Shown one piece after another: positions 22,446 to 30,262 of a DNA stretch of 30,262 bases. Under the pieces are notes generated by a model. The model was not told where the DNA came from. It ran no database searches and saw nothing but the letters and a program-made list of their open reading frames with translations. Position 1 is the first letter of the stretch. Every line of letters starts with the position of its first letter. This stretch comes from Bacillota bacterium (GTDB lineage Bacteria; Bacillota; Clostridia; Lachnospirales; Lachnospiraceae): positions 1 to 30,262 of the forward strand of contig JAEZKL010000033.1 of NCBI GenBank assembly GCA_023415475.1. Reading direction: 5' to 3'. Both the position numbers and the translations under genes were made by a program.

Positions 22446-25400
22446 AACCAATTTATGTGAAAATGAGTGCCTTTGGATCCTACGCAGCAGAGGAAACGGT
22501 AGATTTTACGGACGTTAACCATGGTATATTTCTGATTACCGGAGATACCGGAGCCGGTAAGACGACGATATTTGATGCTATCACCTATGCACTGTATGAC
22601 CAAACCAGCGGTGGCAAACGCGACGGTGAGATGATGCGAAGTCAATATGCCGATGAGGATACACGGACCTATGTAGAATTGAAGTTTACTTATCAAGGTG
22701 ACACCTATACAATTACCCGGTCTCCGAAGCAGGAACGCATCAGTAAAAGAAGGAATAAGGACGGTGAGTTGACGAAGACGATTGATCCGCCGAATGTAGA
22801 GCTGATCATGCCGGACGGAATGCCTTACCGAGGTAAGATCAAGGAGACCAATCAGAAGATTATTGATATCATCGGTTTGGATCCCGATCAATTTACTCAG
22901 ATTGCAATGATTGCTCAGGGTGATTTTCTTAAGCTGTTACATGCACCCTCTAAGGAGAGGAAAGAGATCTTTGCTAAAATCTTCAACACCAGAATTTATT
23001 GGAGAATGGAAGAGGAGCTGAAGAACCGTTCCAAGCAAAGCTATGGTAAGCTGGAGGATAATCGTAAGGATATTCTTCGTGAGATGGAGAATGTACGATG
23101 TGTAGAGAACAGTATCTTAGAGGTACAATGGGCGGAAACTCCCCACTTTTTGGAGAGCGATCCTGATTTACAGGTTTCCCTGATCAGACAGATTATTGAG
23201 GAGGCTAAGGCAAGAGAAAAGGAGATCACGCTCCGTATCAAAGAAAATCAGAATGACTTAAGTAAGGTTACGCTGGAGCTTCAGCAGGCAGAGGGAATCA
23301 ATCAGCTGTTTACCGCCTTGGAGAATGCGCATAAGGTTCAAGAGAAGCTGAGCAGCAGAAGAGATGAGATGAGCTCTGTGAAGAGAAAGCTGGATGCAGC
23401 GAGGAAAGCTCTGGTGATAGAGCCGAAAGAGAAGGCATTTCTGGCTAAACAAAAGGAATTTGAGGCATGTACCCAAAGGATTGATGTTATTAAGGAATGG
23501 ATTGTCCTGAATAGACCCATTCTTGAGGATTTGCTCCAAAGCAATGAAGTGGCTGAACTTGATTATAAAAATAAAACTCCGGAATTAGGGGCTAAAATAA
23601 ATAAAATCACAGAGTTTTTACCCAAGTTTACAGAATACGAAGATAAGTACAGGGAGTTTGAAAAATTATTAAAGAATCGCGACTTAGCCAAAAAACAGCT
23701 GGAGGATGTCTTAGCTGATATCAGGACATCAATGGAGCAGCATAAGGCAATCGCCGAAGAACAGATGTCACTGAAGGTAGTAGCGGAGGAACTAGCCGTA
23801 CTATCACAAACGGTTGGACGGTTAACGGAACGGAAAACAAATCTTGAGAATCTGATGCTTGATATTCTGGAGTTACAAAAGTTAAAAACGGCTTATATTC
23901 AAGAGGAACAAGAATATAAGAAGGCTGAAGAGAACGCAGAAGATAAGACTAAGAATTATGAGATCTGCTATCGGCATTTTATTGAAGGACAAGCAGTAAT
24001 ACTGGCTCTCGAGCTAAAGGAGGGCATGCCGTGTCCGGTATGCGGTGCTACAAGCCATCCGCAGAAAGCTACCTTTACAGAGTGCGGTATTACACAGAAG
24101 GATTTACAGAATGCTAAGAATGCGAAGGATACAGCAGATCAGGAGTTAAATAAGAAAAAAGAAGCACTGTATATGGCCAAGCAAAGCTACGAGAGTAAGA
24201 AGACCCTGGCTGAGCATGAAGGAAAGAGAGTGATCTCCTCTGAATTCAATGCAGAGACGGCTACCGGGGAGGATATCCGAATTGTTTTGCAGGAATGTAC
24301 CGTTAATCTGAACTTGGAAGCAGCCAGAAAGGAACGAGCGATTTCGGCCAAGGAGAAGCTAAGTTATAATGAAGATCTATTACAGAAGCTAAATAGTGAC
24401 CTTGAAACTGCTACGGCGAAAAGAGAGGCGGCAGATCTCATTCTAAGGGAGCTTGAGATAAGTAGAGCTGCCTCGGACAAGGAACTCTATCTCCTGAAAA
24501 GTACTCTTATTTATGAAAGCTCAGCTGTGGCACAGCAAGAGCTTTCGGCAGCAGGAGAACAGCTTCAAGCTTTGGAAGCGGTAAAAGCAGAAACTGCGAA
24601 GAAATATCAGACCTTACTGGAACAGATGAATACAACCCAGGGTAAGCTAAAATCGGAAGAAGAGAGCCTGGCCAGAGTAAGTGATGAAGTTAATGATCTG
24701 AGAAAAGCTTTTGATAAGGAGATACAGAGTCAAGGCTTTCCTGACAAGACTTTCTATCATGCGTCCTTATTACCGTTGGAGACAATCGAGGCTTTGGAGA
24801 CTACTCTGCAGGAATTTAATAAGTCAGTAATCGAGAACGATAATAGTATCAGGCACTTTACAGAGCAAACAGTCGGAAAAGAGAAGGTGGATACATCATC
24901 TCTGGAAAGTAAAAAAGCCGGACTGGTGGAGGCAGGAGTAAGCTTGGATGATATGAATAAGCAGGTATACGGAATCCGTTCCGGCAATGAACTGATTCTG
25001 GAGAATGCTATCAAGCTCTTCGACATAAGAAGGAAAACCAGGGAAGAGTACACTATTATTAACCGGTTAGAGGCAACGGCTAATGGAAAAGTCGGACCAA
25101 AGCGTCTCAATTTCCAGACCTACATACAAAGAAGATATTTTAACTCCATCCTGAGGGAGGCGAACAAGAGACTATATATCATGTCGAAGGGTCAGTTTAT
25201 CTTGAAATGCAGGGATGTAGAAGATCTGTCCAATCAAGGAGAGGTGGGGTTGGATCTTGATGTCTATAGCATGGTGAATGATCAGATCAGAGACGTTAAG
25301 ACCTTATCCGGTGGGGAATCCTTTATGGCGGCTCTGGCAATGGCGCTGGGTATGGCAGATATTATTCAGAACTGCGCAGGCAGTATCCACATAGATACTA

Positions 25401-25600
25401 TGTTCATTGATGAAGGCTTTGGATCCTTAAGTGATGAGACCAGAGCGCAGGCAATTCATGTTCTCAACGAACTATCAGAAGGAAGGAGACTGGTTGGAAT
25501 TATATCCCATGTATCAGAACTGAAGGCACAGATTGGGACGAAGCTGAATGTAACAAAGACAGATAAAGGCAGTAAAGTACGATGGGATATCGGGGATTAA
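22442..25600 (+). CDS. sbcC: Exonuclease SbcCD, SMC-like ATPase subunit C
   Basis: This 1052-residue Rad50-type ATPase has an N-terminal Walker A, GDTGAGKT (34-41), and a Q-loop segment around AMIAQGDFLKLL. Long coiled-coil arms (about 190-500 and 560-860) flank a central zinc-hook CPVC (531-534). The C-terminal signature LSGGES is near 955 and Walker B, MFIDEGFGSLS, near 987-997. The hook dimerises the arms and the ATPase gates access of DNA to SbcD. The length agrees with the family. It overlaps sbcD by four bases, with GGAGG within the end of sbcD as ribosome site. A terminator hairpin follows about 150 bases downstream. Confidence 0.94.
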   Translation: MKPIYVKMSAFGSYAAEETVDFTDVNHGIFLITGDTGAGKTTIFDAITYALYDQTSGGKRDGEMMRSQYADEDTRTYVELKFTYQGDTYTITRSPKQERISKRRNKDGELTKTIDPPNVELIMPDGMPYRGKIKETNQKIIDIIGLDPDQFTQIAMIAQGDFLKLLHAPSKERKEIFAKIFNTRIYWRMEEELKNRSKQSYGKLEDNRKDILREMENVRCVENSILEVQWAETPHFLESDPDLQVSLIRQIIEEAKAREKEITLRIKENQNDLSKVTLELQQAEGINQLFTALENAHKVQEKLSSRRDEMSSVKRKLDAARKALVIEPKEKAFLAKQKEFEACTQRIDVIKEWIVLNRPILEDLLQSNEVAELDYKNKTPELGAKINKITEFLPKFTEYEDKYREFEKLLKNRDLAKKQLEDVLADIRTSMEQHKAIAEEQMSLKVVAEELAVLSQTVGRLTERKTNLENLMLDILELQKLKTAYIQEEQEYKKAEENAEDKTKNYEICYRHFIEGQAVILALELKEGMPCPVCGATSHPQKATFTECGITQKDLQNAKNAKDTADQELNKKKEALYMAKQSYESKKTLAEHEGKRVISSEFNAETATGEDIRIVLQECTVNLNLEAARKERAISAKEKLSYNEDLLQKLNSDLETATAKREAADLILRELEISRAASDKELYLLKSTLIYESSAVAQQELSAAGEQLQALEAVKAETAKKYQTLLEQMNTTQGKLKSEEESLARVSDEVNDLRKAFDKEIQSQGFPDKTFYHASLLPLETIEALETTLQEFNKSVIENDNSIRHFTEQTVGKEKVDTSSLESKKAGLVEAGVSLDDMNKQVYGIRSGNELILENAIKLFDIRRKTREEYTIINRLEATANGKVGPKRLNFQTYIQRRYFNSILREANKRLYIMSKGQFILKCRDVEDLSNQGEVGLDLDVYSMVNDQIRDVKTLSGGESFMAALAMALGMADIIQNCAGSIHIDTMFIDEGFGSLSDETRAQAIHVLNELSEGRRLVGIISHVSELKAQIGTKLNVTKTDKGSKVRWDIGD

Positions 25601-25748
25601 TACGACGATATTGATTTTAACTATAGAAATCCAAAGATACGTATTTAGGTTCCAATCCTGACAGAATCCGCAGAATGGGTGTCGAATATGTGGAAGTGGT
25701 ACTGGTACATGGTGTAGCAGCATCGATTTTAAATGTAAATAGGTAACT

Positions 25749-25790
25749 AAAAGCCGAAAAATAGAGTAAATCTCTGATTTTCGGCTTTAT
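25749..25790 (+). terminator. Intrinsic terminator downstream of sbcC
   Basis: AAAAGCCGAAAA (25749-25760) pairs with TTTTCGGCTTT (25778-25788). A small AGAG/CTCT stem forms the tip. A T-rich end is present within the right arm. Confidence 0.7.
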
Positions 25791-25893
25791 GTTAGCACAT
25801 TATAAAAAATTTATTAGTTACATGACATATATTGGCACTATCTAATAATTTGTGCAATTAGTATATGTGGACACGAGACCATATATTTATTGA

Positions 25894-25922
25894 TTGATAT
25901 ATTTTGCGTATATTGTTATATT
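25894..25922 (+). promoter_or_regulatory. Sigma-A-type promoter upstream of the second LacI gene
   Basis: A TTGATA -35 box (25894-25899), 17-bp spacer and TATATT -10 box (25917-25922) lie about 90 bases before the ATG. A TATATTT/AAATATA inverted repeat (917-923 with 929-935 of this kilobase) overlaps the -10 box and start site, and might be an operator. Confidence 0.5.
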
Positions 25923-26011
25923 TTAATCAAATATACAAAAATTATCATAAAGAAACTGAAAATTACGATTAACTTTTTATGTAAAATCACTATGATAAGG
26001 CGGGGATATAC

Positions 26012-27073
26012 ATGATTACAAGAAGAGAGATAGCTCAGAAGGCTGGAGTGTCCGTTTCTGTAGTATCAAGAGCACTAAATAACAGCGGTTACGTGAAGAA
26101 ATGCAAGCGGGATGAGATTCTACGTATTGCCGAAGAGCTTGGGTATCGGCCAAATCCTGTTGCCATGTCTCTACAAAAGCGCAGAACAAAGCAAATTCTG
26201 TTCTATTGTAAAGATCTTAATAATGCGTTCAATATAGAAATGTATCGAGGAATGCTAGTGGAAGCTGAAAAGCAAGGTTACATGGTTGTAATGAATGGAA
26301 AGATGAACTTTGAATTTGTTCGGGATATGATGATAGACGGAATTATACTTCCAAGCCAATTTGCTACAGCCAGATACCTTGAGGAGATAGGACATAATTA
26401 TCATCTTCCTGTGGTTAGCTCTTCATACGGTGATGACATCTATTTTTCCAAAGCGGTACCAATTATAGAATGTGATCTATTACAGGGAACAAAAGATGCG
26501 CTGCAATATCTATGGGATAAAGGCCATCGGAAAATTGCGATGATTACGCCTTATGATTTGAAATCGCATAATTCTAGAATGATAGCTTGGAAAGAATTCA
26601 TGGCACCTGTGCTGCAAGATAAGCTAGATAATTATTTTTTAAGAATTTGCAAAGAAGGGTTACATGACGATGAAAGATTACTTCAATTTGAGGAAGAGCA
26701 GAGCAGTGATTGGAGATACAAACAAGATAGCTTTTATGAAAAAGGGATGTTAGCTGCCGATATTTTTTCTGAACGTAAACTGAATGCAACTGCAGTCCTA
26801 AGCTTTAACGATGAGATGGCATTGGGGTTTGCAAAACGTATCAAGCAGTTTGGGTATAAGATACCGGAAGATCTATCCTTGATGGGTTTTGATGGGGTTT
26901 CAACAGGTAAATATATGGAGCCGGCTTTAACGAGTATGGCCTTACAACCGGCGGTTATCGGGGCTAAATGTGTACAGGTTTTAATATCAGTACTACAGGG
27001 CAATAAGTTTAAGTATGTGACTCATATACCTACTAAGATTTTGGAAGGGGATAGTGTAAGAGATATAAATTAG
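26012..27073 (+). CDS. LacI/GalR-family transcriptional regulator, likely sugar-ABC regulator
   Basis: This 353-residue protein has an N-terminal helix-turn-helix (RREIAQKAGVSVSVVSRAL, residues 4-22) and a hinge around residue 54 (AMSLQKRR). The effector domain with type I periplasmic-binding fold has the usual late motif IPEDLSLMGFDG. GGCGGGG lies upstream of the ATG. It is followed after 135 bases by a carbohydrate ABC operon on the same strand, the common arrangement of a local sugar-responsive repressor. The effector is probably the sugar or its phosphate. It is a second LacI-type protein, distinct in sequence from the one at the left of the window. Confidence 0.9.
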   Translation: MITRREIAQKAGVSVSVVSRALNNSGYVKKCKRDEILRIAEELGYRPNPVAMSLQKRRTKQILFYCKDLNNAFNIEMYRGMLVEAEKQGYMVVMNGKMNFEFVRDMMIDGIILPSQFATARYLEEIGHNYHLPVVSSSYGDDIYFSKAVPIIECDLLQGTKDALQYLWDKGHRKIAMITPYDLKSHNSRMIAWKEFMAPVLQDKLDNYFLRICKEGLHDDERLLQFEEEQSSDWRYKQDSFYEKGMLAADIFSERKLNATAVLSFNDEMALGFAKRIKQFGYKIPEDLSLMGFDGVSTGKYMEPALTSMALQPAVIGAKCVQVLISVLQGNKFKYVTHIPTKILEGDSVRDIN

Positions 27074-27208
27074 TGGTAGCATGTTACGCCATTGGTAATC
27101 AACATAAAAGATAGAAAGCACGCATCGCGAACTTTTTATTGTCATGAATTAGAATTACATAAAACTGCATGAAAAAGTAGTTTTAGTAAAATATAAGGAG
27201 GTAATTTT

Positions 27209-28609
27209 ATGAAAAAGACATTAATAACACGCATGCTTGCCATTGGTCTTGTAATATCCATGGCAGGGACTATGTTTGTCGGCTGTGGCAGTGATTCGGG
27301 AAGCACTGCCGGTACTACTACAGCTGAGCAGGGAGCGGAAATTGCAGCATCAGTAGATTCAAATCCTTCTGATATTTCCGGTACCATAGAAGTCGGGGGA
27401 TGGCCCTCCGGTGATGATGCTTTTGAAGCTGCGCTTGATGGGTTTTATAAGATGTATCCTAATGTGAAGGTGGAATTAGTATTTACCGATACCACATCAC
27501 ACCATCAGGCACTGCAAAGCTCCTTGGTGGCTGGCTCAGGAGCTCCGGATGTTGCCATGGTAGAAGGGGCTTACATATCACAGTACCGAGATAGTACAGC
27601 GCTCTGCGACCTGAATACTCTTGGTGCTGCTGATCTGAAGGATGACTTCGTCGCTTTTAAATGGAACCAGACGATATCTTCTGACGGAAAAAGAATGGTA
27701 GCAATCCCTTGGGATCTTGGTCCTACCCTTTACTATTACCGTACTGATATATTTGCGGAAGCAGGCCTTCCTACCGATCCGGTAGAAGTTGCAGAATTAA
27801 TGAGTACCTGGGATGGTGTATTAAAGGTCGCAGAAGCAGTGTCAATCCCTGGAGAACGATGGTTCCTGCCATCTGCGGCTTATCCCTACCAATGGATGTT
27901 CATCAACCGGGATTATTATGATGAATCATTGAATCTGAAACTTGTTAGAGAGGGCGACCTAGAGTGTTTGGATGCATGCCTGACCATCCGGAAAAATGGT
28001 TGGGATATGAATGTAGATATGTGGAGTGGTGAAGCTTATGCTGCTTATGCAGCAGGTACCTGTGTATCTGTAGCAGCCGGCTCCTGGTTTTCTGGTTTTT
28101 TGAAGACCGATATTGACCCGGAGGGTGTTGGTCACTGGGGAGCAACTACATTACCCGGAGGAATGCCTTCGACTAACTGGGGAGGATCTTTCTTGGTCAT
28201 TCCGGAGCAGTCGGATAAGAAAGAAGCTGCATGGGCTTTTGTGAAATATATGTTAGCAACTTCCGAAGGTCAAAATACTATGTTTAAAGCGGTGGATTAT
28301 TTCCCGGCTTACATTCCGGCATGGTCAGCTGCTCCGGATTTATATACGGCTCCTGATGAATACTTCGGTGGTCAGGCTCCTAACTCCATCGCAACAAAGA
28401 TTGCGGCAGATGTTCCGGTTGTATACAATACGATTATGGATGTTACTGCGGAAGGTTACTTATATAGCTCATTTAATGCGGGTGCAGAAGCAGGAGAATC
28501 TCCGGAGCAGATCAGAGATCGGCTTGGACGTGATATTGAAGCTGCAAGCGCAGAGTTGAAGCAGCAACAGATACAGACGATGAAGGATGCAGGTGTGTGG
28601 AAGGAATAA
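27209..28609 (+). CDS. Sugar ABC transporter substrate-binding lipoprotein (MalE/family 1 type)
   Basis: This 466-residue protein has a lipoprotein signal peptide with lipobox FVGC (lipidated Cys26) and a Ser/Thr-rich linker. The fold is that of family 1 extracellular solute-binding proteins (FYKMYPNVKVELVF, SGAPDVAMVEG, AIPWDLGPTLYYYRTDIF, then the closing WAFVKYMLATSEGQ). It binds an oligosaccharide or other sugar outside the cell and hands it to the two downstream permeases. AAGGAGG lies about 8 bases before the ATG. An intercistronic hairpin separates it from the first permease gene, which may raise its relative expression. The sugar is not identifiable. No ATPase gene is seen in the window. 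Confidence 0.9.
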   Translation: MKKTLITRMLAIGLVISMAGTMFVGCGSDSGSTAGTTTAEQGAEIAASVDSNPSDISGTIEVGGWPSGDDAFEAALDGFYKMYPNVKVELVFTDTTSHHQALQSSLVAGSGAPDVAMVEGAYISQYRDSTALCDLNTLGAADLKDDFVAFKWNQTISSDGKRMVAIPWDLGPTLYYYRTDIFAEAGLPTDPVEVAELMSTWDGVLKVAEAVSIPGERWFLPSAAYPYQWMFINRDYYDESLNLKLVREGDLECLDACLTIRKNGWDMNVDMWSGEAYAAYAAGTCVSVAAGSWFSGFLKTDIDPEGVGHWGATTLPGGMPSTNWGGSFLVIPEQSDKKEAAWAFVKYMLATSEGQNTMFKAVDYFPAYIPAWSAAPDLYTAPDEYFGGQAPNSIATKIAADVPVVYNTIMDVTAEGYLYSSFNAGAEAGESPEQIRDRLGRDIEAASAELKQQQIQTMKDAGVWKE

Positions 28610-28662
28610 TATCTACAAATCATAATTGCTGCGACTGAAAAGATTGTGGATATTAAAGATAG

Positions 28663-28699
28663 AAAAGTGGCCAGATCCCAGGTGTATCCGGCCACTTTT
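28663..28699 (+). other. Intercistronic stem-loop between binding protein and permease genes
   Basis: AAAAGTGGCC (28663-28672) and GGCCACTTTT (28690-28699) form a perfect 10-bp stem around a 17-base loop that can add GAT/ATC pairs. It lies in the 113-base gap of the sugar ABC operon, and ends in TTTT then AAAG. It may be an attenuating terminator or an mRNA-protecting hairpin. Confidence 0.6.
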
Positions 28700-28722
28700 A
28701 AAGAAAGGACGAGGGAAGAGAA

Positions 28723-29649
28723 ATGAAGAAAAAGTCTTTCTTTCGAATATTAAAAGAGAATCGAGTTGCTTATGCTTACATAGCACCTTTCTATATCCTT
28801 TTTGCTGTCTTTGGTCTATTTCCCATGGTAGCAGGCTTTTTGCTAAGCTTTTTCCGGTGGGATGGACTTGGAGCTATGCATTTTTTGGGCTTAGAGAATT
28901 ATATTAATTTGTTCAAGGATACTCTCTTCTGGAAAGCTCTCTCAAATACCCTGTTTATCGGTATTATTGCTCATATTCCTATTCTGCTTGGAGGTCTTGT
29001 ATTAGCATACATATTAAACTCTAAGATGGTAAAGGGTCAGAATATATTTAAAACGATTTATTTTATGCCCATGGTAACAAGCTCAGTTGCTATTACAATT
29101 ATCTTTCAAAATCTATTTGGTAATAACTATGGGTTAATTAATTATTTTGTAAAGCTATTTGGCGAAGAACCAGTTAACTGGCTAGGTGGTGATGGGGCTC
29201 TGATCAAAGTAGCGGTCATCGTTATGTTTGCCTGGAAATGGATTGGATGGAACATGGTAATTTATTTAGCCGGCATGCAGGGAATCAATAGTGATATCTA
29301 TGAAGCTGCCAGTATTGACGGTGCCTCTAATTCCAGAATAGTGTTCAATGTTGTAATTCCTCTGCTAAAGCCAATTATTCTATTTACGCTCATACAGTCA
29401 AGCATTGGAATGTTCAATCTTTTTACAGAACCCTTCGTCCTAACCGGTAACAACTGGGGTGGTGGATCTAATAATGGAGGCCTTACCCTGATGATGTACC
29501 TGCTTAATAAGGCACCACAGGGTGGTAATGCTTACGGCTATGCTTCTTCAATCGCATATGTAATTACGCTTATGATTATCTGTATTTCCGTAGTTTTGAG
29601 TAAGGTGATGGCTGAGAAAGACACAGTGAAGAAAAAAGGAGGAAGATAG
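28723..29649 (+). CDS. Sugar ABC transporter permease, MalF type
   Basis: This 308-residue permease has about six membrane segments, starting near residue 15 (AYIAPFYILFAVFGLFPMVA). The EAA coupling loop, EAASIDGASNSRIVFNVVIP, is near residue 195. It forms the transmembrane channel with the MalG-type partner that follows. AAGGACGAGGG lies before the ATG. The next gene begins one base after its stop codon, indicating tight translational coupling. Length and layout match the carbohydrate uptake CUT1 family. Confidence 0.92.
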   Translation: MKKKSFFRILKENRVAYAYIAPFYILFAVFGLFPMVAGFLLSFFRWDGLGAMHFLGLENYINLFKDTLFWKALSNTLFIGIIAHIPILLGGLVLAYILNSKMVKGQNIFKTIYFMPMVTSSVAITIIFQNLFGNNYGLINYFVKLFGEEPVNWLGGDGALIKVAVIVMFAWKWIGWNMVIYLAGMQGINSDIYEAASIDGASNSRIVFNVVIPLLKPIILFTLIQSSIGMFNLFTEPFVLTGNNWGGGSNNGGLTLMMYLLNKAPQGGNAYGYASSIAYVITLMIICISVVLSKVMAEKDTVKKKGGR

Positions 29650-29650
29650 C

Positions 29651-30262
29651 ATGAGTACATTATTGATTTTGATTGCCGCGATACTAATTGTTCTTATTGT
29701 TATCTCGTTTCTTCATCCGATAGGGAAGAAGCTATCATTATATTTCATTCTTATTCTGGTTGCGCTGACGATGCTGTTACCATTTTATATGATGTTTGTT
29801 ATGGCCACATTATCGACAAATGAAATCTATTCCTTTCCACCGATTATGCGGTTTGGCACTAATCTGATTACAAATTTCCATAACATGACGGCAGCTGTTA
29901 ATTTACCCAGAGCATTTATGAACAGTGGGATTATCACGTTTTCGTATACTATACTTGTATTATTTTTCTGCTCTATAGCTGGTTATGCCTTTTCCGTATA
30001 TAATTTTCCCGGTAAGGATAAATTGTTCGTGGTACTCTTGGGTACGATGATGGTCCCTGCTACTGCCGGGATTATACCATGGTATATTATGATGAGTAAG
30101 TTTGGATGGATCAATAATTATGCTGCTCTGATTATACCAGGCTGTGCCAATGCCTTTGGTATCTTCTGGATGAGGCAGTATTGTCAGAATAATGTGCCGC
30201 GCTCCTTGATGGAAGCAGCGCGTATAGACGGTTGCAGTGAATGGTTGATCTTCTTTCGCGTA
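29651..30262 (+). CDS. Sugar ABC transporter permease, MalG type, truncated by window edge
   Basis: The open frame starts with ATG at 29651, with AAGGAGG about 8 bases upstream, inside the end of the preceding permease gene. It runs 204 codons to the window end without a stop. The protein has an unusually placed extra N-terminal hydrophobic segment, then the usual CUT1 segments. The EAA loop, EAARIDGCSEWLIFF, is just reached at the edge. It pairs with the MalF-type permease to form the channel. About 70-80 further residues are expected beyond the window. Confidence 0.88.
   Translation, partial: MSTLLILIAAILIVLIVISFLHPIGKKLSLYFILILVALTMLLPFYMMFVMATLSTNEIYSFPPIMRFGTNLITNFHNMTAAVNLPRAFMNSGIITFSYTILVLFFCSIAGYAFSVYNFPGKDKLFVVLLGTMMVPATAGIIPWYIMMSKFGWINNYAALIIPGCANAFGIFWMRQYCQNNVPRSLMEAARIDGCSEWLIFFRV

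Larger units (their letters stand above)
25601..26011. other. 411-base intergenic region
   Basis: The gap between sbcC and the second LacI-type gene holds a terminator and a sigma-A-type promoter, listed separately. At 25627-25746 there is a 39-codon open stretch, coding-like in flavour (containing GVEYVEVVLVHG) and with an internal ATG at 25675, but no ribosome site. It may be a gene remnant. From 25790 on the DNA is very AT-rich, and no further gene is visible. Confidence 0.5.

Noticed and set aside
22355..22891. 178-residue open frame on the minus strand across the sbcD/sbcC junction
   Set aside because: It is antisense to two well-supported overlapping genes and shows no domain or ribosome site.

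Overview
The window reads as chromosomal DNA of a low-GC Gram-positive anaerobe of the Clostridia, most like the Lachnospiraceae. This is inferred from strong AGGAGG-type ribosome sites, Cys-lipobox lipoproteins, several LacI-family regulators, a clostridial-type phosphofructokinase and tightly packed sugar operons. No rRNA, tRNA, CRISPR array, transposase or phage gene is visible.

Layout. (1) Positions 1-225 hold the tail of a PfkB-type sugar kinase. (2) Positions 436-2380, minus strand, hold a LacI-type repressor and a TauE/SafE anion exporter. They diverge from a plus-strand SsuCBA/TauABC-like importer (permease, ATPase, lipoprotein; 2615-5334). A perfect GCAAACGTTTGC operator sits on the repressor's own -35 box. 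(3) Positions 5459-7688 encode a membrane histidine kinase and a NarL-type response regulator, followed after 18 bases by (4) a set of upper-glycolysis enzymes: NagB-like isomerase, NagA, class II aldolase and PGI (7707-12357), then phosphofructokinase and a TIM paralogue (12688-14745), then a LarA-family protein (14905-16380). A near-copy of the repressor operator lies just downstream of the promoter proposed for the kinase gene. A compact three-way-junction RNA structure fills part of the gap before it.

(5) Positions 16381-19860 carry a strong terminator, perfect hairpins, a Nudix hydrolase, an MFS transporter with an AraC regulator, and a palindrome-rich repeat. (6) Positions 19861-25600 encode a beta-propeller lipoprotein and the SbcD/SbcC nuclease pair. 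(7) Positions 26012-30262 hold a second LacI regulator and a MalEFG-type sugar ABC operon, whose last permease is cut by the window edge.

How it fits together. Region 2-4 looks like one catabolic module. It could import an anionic substrate, sense it through the two-component system and the repressor, and cleave it through private copies of glycolytic enzymes. Several of these copies have altered residues where the family binds the substrate phosphate or does its chemistry: the PGI phosphate loop, TIM loops 7 and 8, and the NagB Asp-x-His motif. Together with the sulfonate-type importer, the TauE exporter and the LarA 2-hydroxyacid racemase homologue, this suggests a pathway for a sugar bearing another anionic group, such as a sulfonate. 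An amino-sugar pathway is the main alternative, because NagA is fully canonical. The substrate is inference, not shown by the sequence.
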